Of a stretch of 64,000 bases of DNA, positions 62,002-64,000 are shown piece by piece. The translations under genes and the position numbers were made by a program. Position 1 is the first letter of the stretch. Every line of letters starts with the position of its first letter. This DNA is from Staphylococcus aureus (GTDB lineage: Bacteria; Bacillota; Bacilli; Staphylococcales; Staphylococcaceae), in assembly GCF_001027105.1 (NCBI RefSeq), contig NZ_CP011526.1, positions 2,232,001 through 2,296,000 on the forward strand, read 5' to 3'. Under the pieces are notes generated by a model that saw nothing but the letters and a program-made list of their open reading frames with translations, had not been told where the DNA came from and did not search any database.

Positions 62002-63957
62002 CTATATCTCAAGATGATATTTCAAATGAACAATACTATTGCTTGAGACCATTAATGAATGATCATAAATATTTCTTTCTATAAAATTAGCTTTCCAATA
62101 ACTGTGTTGTTGCATAATATCATTCACAAGTACACCATTTTCGGAAGTATGATTATCTTTATCTATACTTAAAACAATTTGTTTAGTTTTAGCATGGCTA
62201 AATTGTTGAAGACCCTTACACGATAAACGTATAGCGTCTGAATTCTCATTTAACAATGCGGCTGGCAAACAAATGACACATTGTACTTCATGTTTGAACT
62301 TCGTTACAATCATCGTGTCATTTTGATAAATAACAATCCCTCGTAATTGATTAAGTATATTTATGATAAAAATGAATATTGATAATCTAGTTAAATTTAT
62401 TTCTTTGCTCGATTCACTTATAATTGACATGTGCATAATAAGTCCTCGAAATTTTGTATAATTTGTCAAAAGTTCAGAAACCTTATTAATATCAGACATT
62501 GTGATTTTTTCTTTTAAGTCATTATTCTCATTAATCAAATCTACATCACATATAATTTTAGAACGTGCAATAGACACCTGTTCTATTTGTCTTAGCGGTA
62601 AGATAAAATAGTCTATTAGATGATCAATTTCTTTATCATAGCGCGTATTCAACTCTTTTGGTTCCAGATGATATATTAATTCAAATACTCCTATATAATT
62701 ATCTATTAAACGTTTCAGTTTTTGAATTGCAGTAGTATTTAAGTCGTTAATTAAAAATGCAATCTTACATCTATTACTCTCAAAAGTCATATTAAAAATT
62801 GTAGCTACTAGCTTTTCTATCTTGCCTCTTTCAGCACTCGTTAACAATTCCTTATATTCATGTTTAATACGAAACACTACATTTACATTGTAATTCACTA
62901 TCTTTTGAAGTAATAAAGTGATTTGTTCAATCGATAGCTCATTGCTTGTGTCGATTGTAACAATTATATGCAAGTTTTCAGGATTAACACCTAATCTTTG
63001 AATGATTTGTTTAATAGTATAATAATCCATCCAATAAAAATTACTTCCTTTAATATAAATGTTTTTAGGTTGATACATTTGACTCCTTTTTGTAGGCTCA
63101 AAAGGTATATCAATCTCGCGCATACTTGAAGAACTTTGATTAGTATCATCAAATAATTCAATTATATTTTTATCAATTTCAACTAATTGGGAATGGTTAA
63201 TTGAATGAGATGTTGGACTATATCTTTTTCTAATTAATTTAGGAGTGTTACCATACGTTTCTTTAAAGAGGTGTATAAAACGAGAATAATGATTAAAACC
63301 ATGACTACTTGCGATTTCTTCAATAGGCTTCTTAGAAGTTAAAATATCAATTAAGCAATGCTCCAGTCTAATATGATTTAAATATTGAATAAAATTACTA
63401 TAAGGTGTCGCTTTAAACATGTCACTTAAAGCTTTGTTTGTAATACTAACTTGATTAATGACATCTTTCCTATTTATCTTTTTATGGTGGTTGTTTGTTA
63501 AATAATCGTGCACTTCTTCGGCTACTAAATGACGACTACCATCGTATGTATTTAATGACATTAATTCAACACACATGTAATTAATAATCTTATCATTAGC
63601 ATTATAAGACTGTTGTTTAATTTTGCTGTAGATTAAATACTTAATCAAGATTCTAAAAGTGCTAGCAACCTCATTTGTTAATATCTTGCCACGCATCATA
63701 TAGTTTGCATTCATAAACTTCAAAAATGTCTTTGCACTTACTTCAACAACACAACATACACTATCATCATTACCATCAATTTGATACAAATCATTCAACA
63801 TAATAATGGTGACATCATTTCTTTTTACATCATATTGTTGTAGATTGATTGAAACTACACCTGTACCTTGTAGCCAATATATAATTTTTAAGTTCGCTTC
63901 CTTCACACTACTCATTTTCATACTTTTATAAATATGTAGTGAATAATTATCTGTCAT
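62002..63957 (-). CDS. rsp: AraC-family regulator Rsp
   Basis: This 651-residue regulator has an N-terminal cupin-like region (1-about 100), an AraC-type DNA-binding domain at about 155-245 with SHGFNHYSRFIHLFKETYGNTP, and a long C-terminal part containing a TIM-barrel-like segment. Rsp represses fnbA and attachment, and affects agr and cytotoxicity. The ATG at 63957 has GAGG 8 nt upstream and an in-frame stop 9 nt before it, so the start is secure. I recall a somewhat longer Rsp (about 700 residues) in reference strains, so the length deserves checking. Confidence 0.9.
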   Translation of the reverse strand: MTDNYSLHIYKSMKMSSVKEANLKIIYWLQGTGVVSINLQQYDVKRNDVTIIMLNDLYQIDGNDDSVCCVVEVSAKTFLKFMNANYMMRGKILTNEVASTFRILIKYLIYSKIKQQSYNANDKIINYMCVELMSLNTYDGSRHLVAEEVHDYLTNNHHKKINRKDVINQVSITNKALSDMFKATPYSNFIQYLNHIRLEHCLIDILTSKKPIEEIASSHGFNHYSRFIHLFKETYGNTPKLIRKRYSPTSHSINHSQLVEIDKNIIELFDDTNQSSSSMREIDIPFEPTKRSQMYQPKNIYIKGSNFYWMDYYTIKQIIQRLGVNPENLHIIVTIDTSNELSIEQITLLLQKIVNYNVNVVFRIKHEYKELLTSAERGKIEKLVATIFNMTFESNRCKIAFLINDLNTTAIQKLKRLIDNYIGVFELIYHLEPKELNTRYDKEIDHLIDYFILPLRQIEQVSIARSKIICDVDLINENNDLKEKITMSDINKVSELLTNYTKFRGLIMHMSIISESSKEINLTRLSIFIFIINILNQLRGIVIYQNDTMIVTKFKHEVQCVICLPAALLNENSDAIRLSCKGLQQFSHAKTKQIVLSIDKDNHTSENGVLVNDIMQQHSYWKANFIERNIYDHSLMVSSNSIVHLKYHLEI

Positions 63958-64000
63958 CTTACATCCTCACATATACAAATATATTGATTTACTCCTGTTT

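Overview
The window is a low-GC Firmicute chromosome segment that I read as Staphylococcus aureus, or a member of its immediate complex. I recognise the SarR, SarV, SarY, Rsp, FmhB (FemX) and FhuD2 proteins, the gene order from the S10/spc/alpha ribosomal cluster to the urease operon and sarR, and a STAR repeat with GGGGCCCC cores. Almost everything is core chromosome. The one clearly degraded accessory item is a restriction-modification remnant at the left edge.

Layout. 1-1,910: remnant of a single-chain (type ISP) restriction-modification enzyme, reading frame broken three times, each time at a run of A. 1,914-6,322: rplM-rpsI, truA and the ecfA1-ecfA2-ecfT module (energising unit of vitamin transporters), all on the minus strand. 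6,860-20,775: the S10-spc-alpha operon, rpsJ to rplQ, minus strand, with two small genes (rpmJ, rpmD) read directly from the DNA. 21,132-37,540: mixed housekeeping and transport genes: a PurR-boxed purine permease, topoisomerase III, glucose uptake protein GlcU, an auxin-efflux-family carrier, several small membrane or coiled-coil proteins, an SwrC-like RND pump, the essential lipid II glycyltransferase FmhB, a VOC protein, and a MarR-MFS pair with a palindromic operator. 37,641-38,625: sarV and a STAR repeat island. 38,626-48,144: the complete molybdenum cofactor and molybdate uptake region (moaA, mobA, moaD, moaE, mobB, moeA, moaC, moaB, moeB, modCBA) with fdhD. 48,316-53,449: acetyltransferase, bioY under a BirA operator, nucleoside hydrolase, Fur-boxed fhuD2 and an acyl-CoA dehydrogenase-like flavoprotein. 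53,666-59,879: urea channel diverging from ureABCEFGD. 60,068-63,957: regulators sarR, sarY and rsp.

How the genes fit together. EcfA1A2T can energise BioY, which has no dedicated ATPase next to it; BioY is in turn controlled by biotin through BirA. ModABC feeds molybdate to the Moa/Mob/Moe proteins, and MobA/MobB make the dinucleotide form used by formate dehydrogenase and nitrate reductase, while FdhD sulfurates formate dehydrogenase. The urea channel imports the substrate of the adjacent urease. SarR, SarV, SarY and Rsp belong to the network controlling virulence factors, autolysis and attachment.

I did not find a convincing undescribed multi-gene system. The items most worth a second look are the poly-A-frameshifted type ISP remnant, the cysteine-free urease with a threonine in the active-site flap, the palindrome downstream of the marR promoter, the hairpin at the glcU transcript start, the STAR island with its flanking duplications, and the structured ecfA1-rplQ intergenic region.
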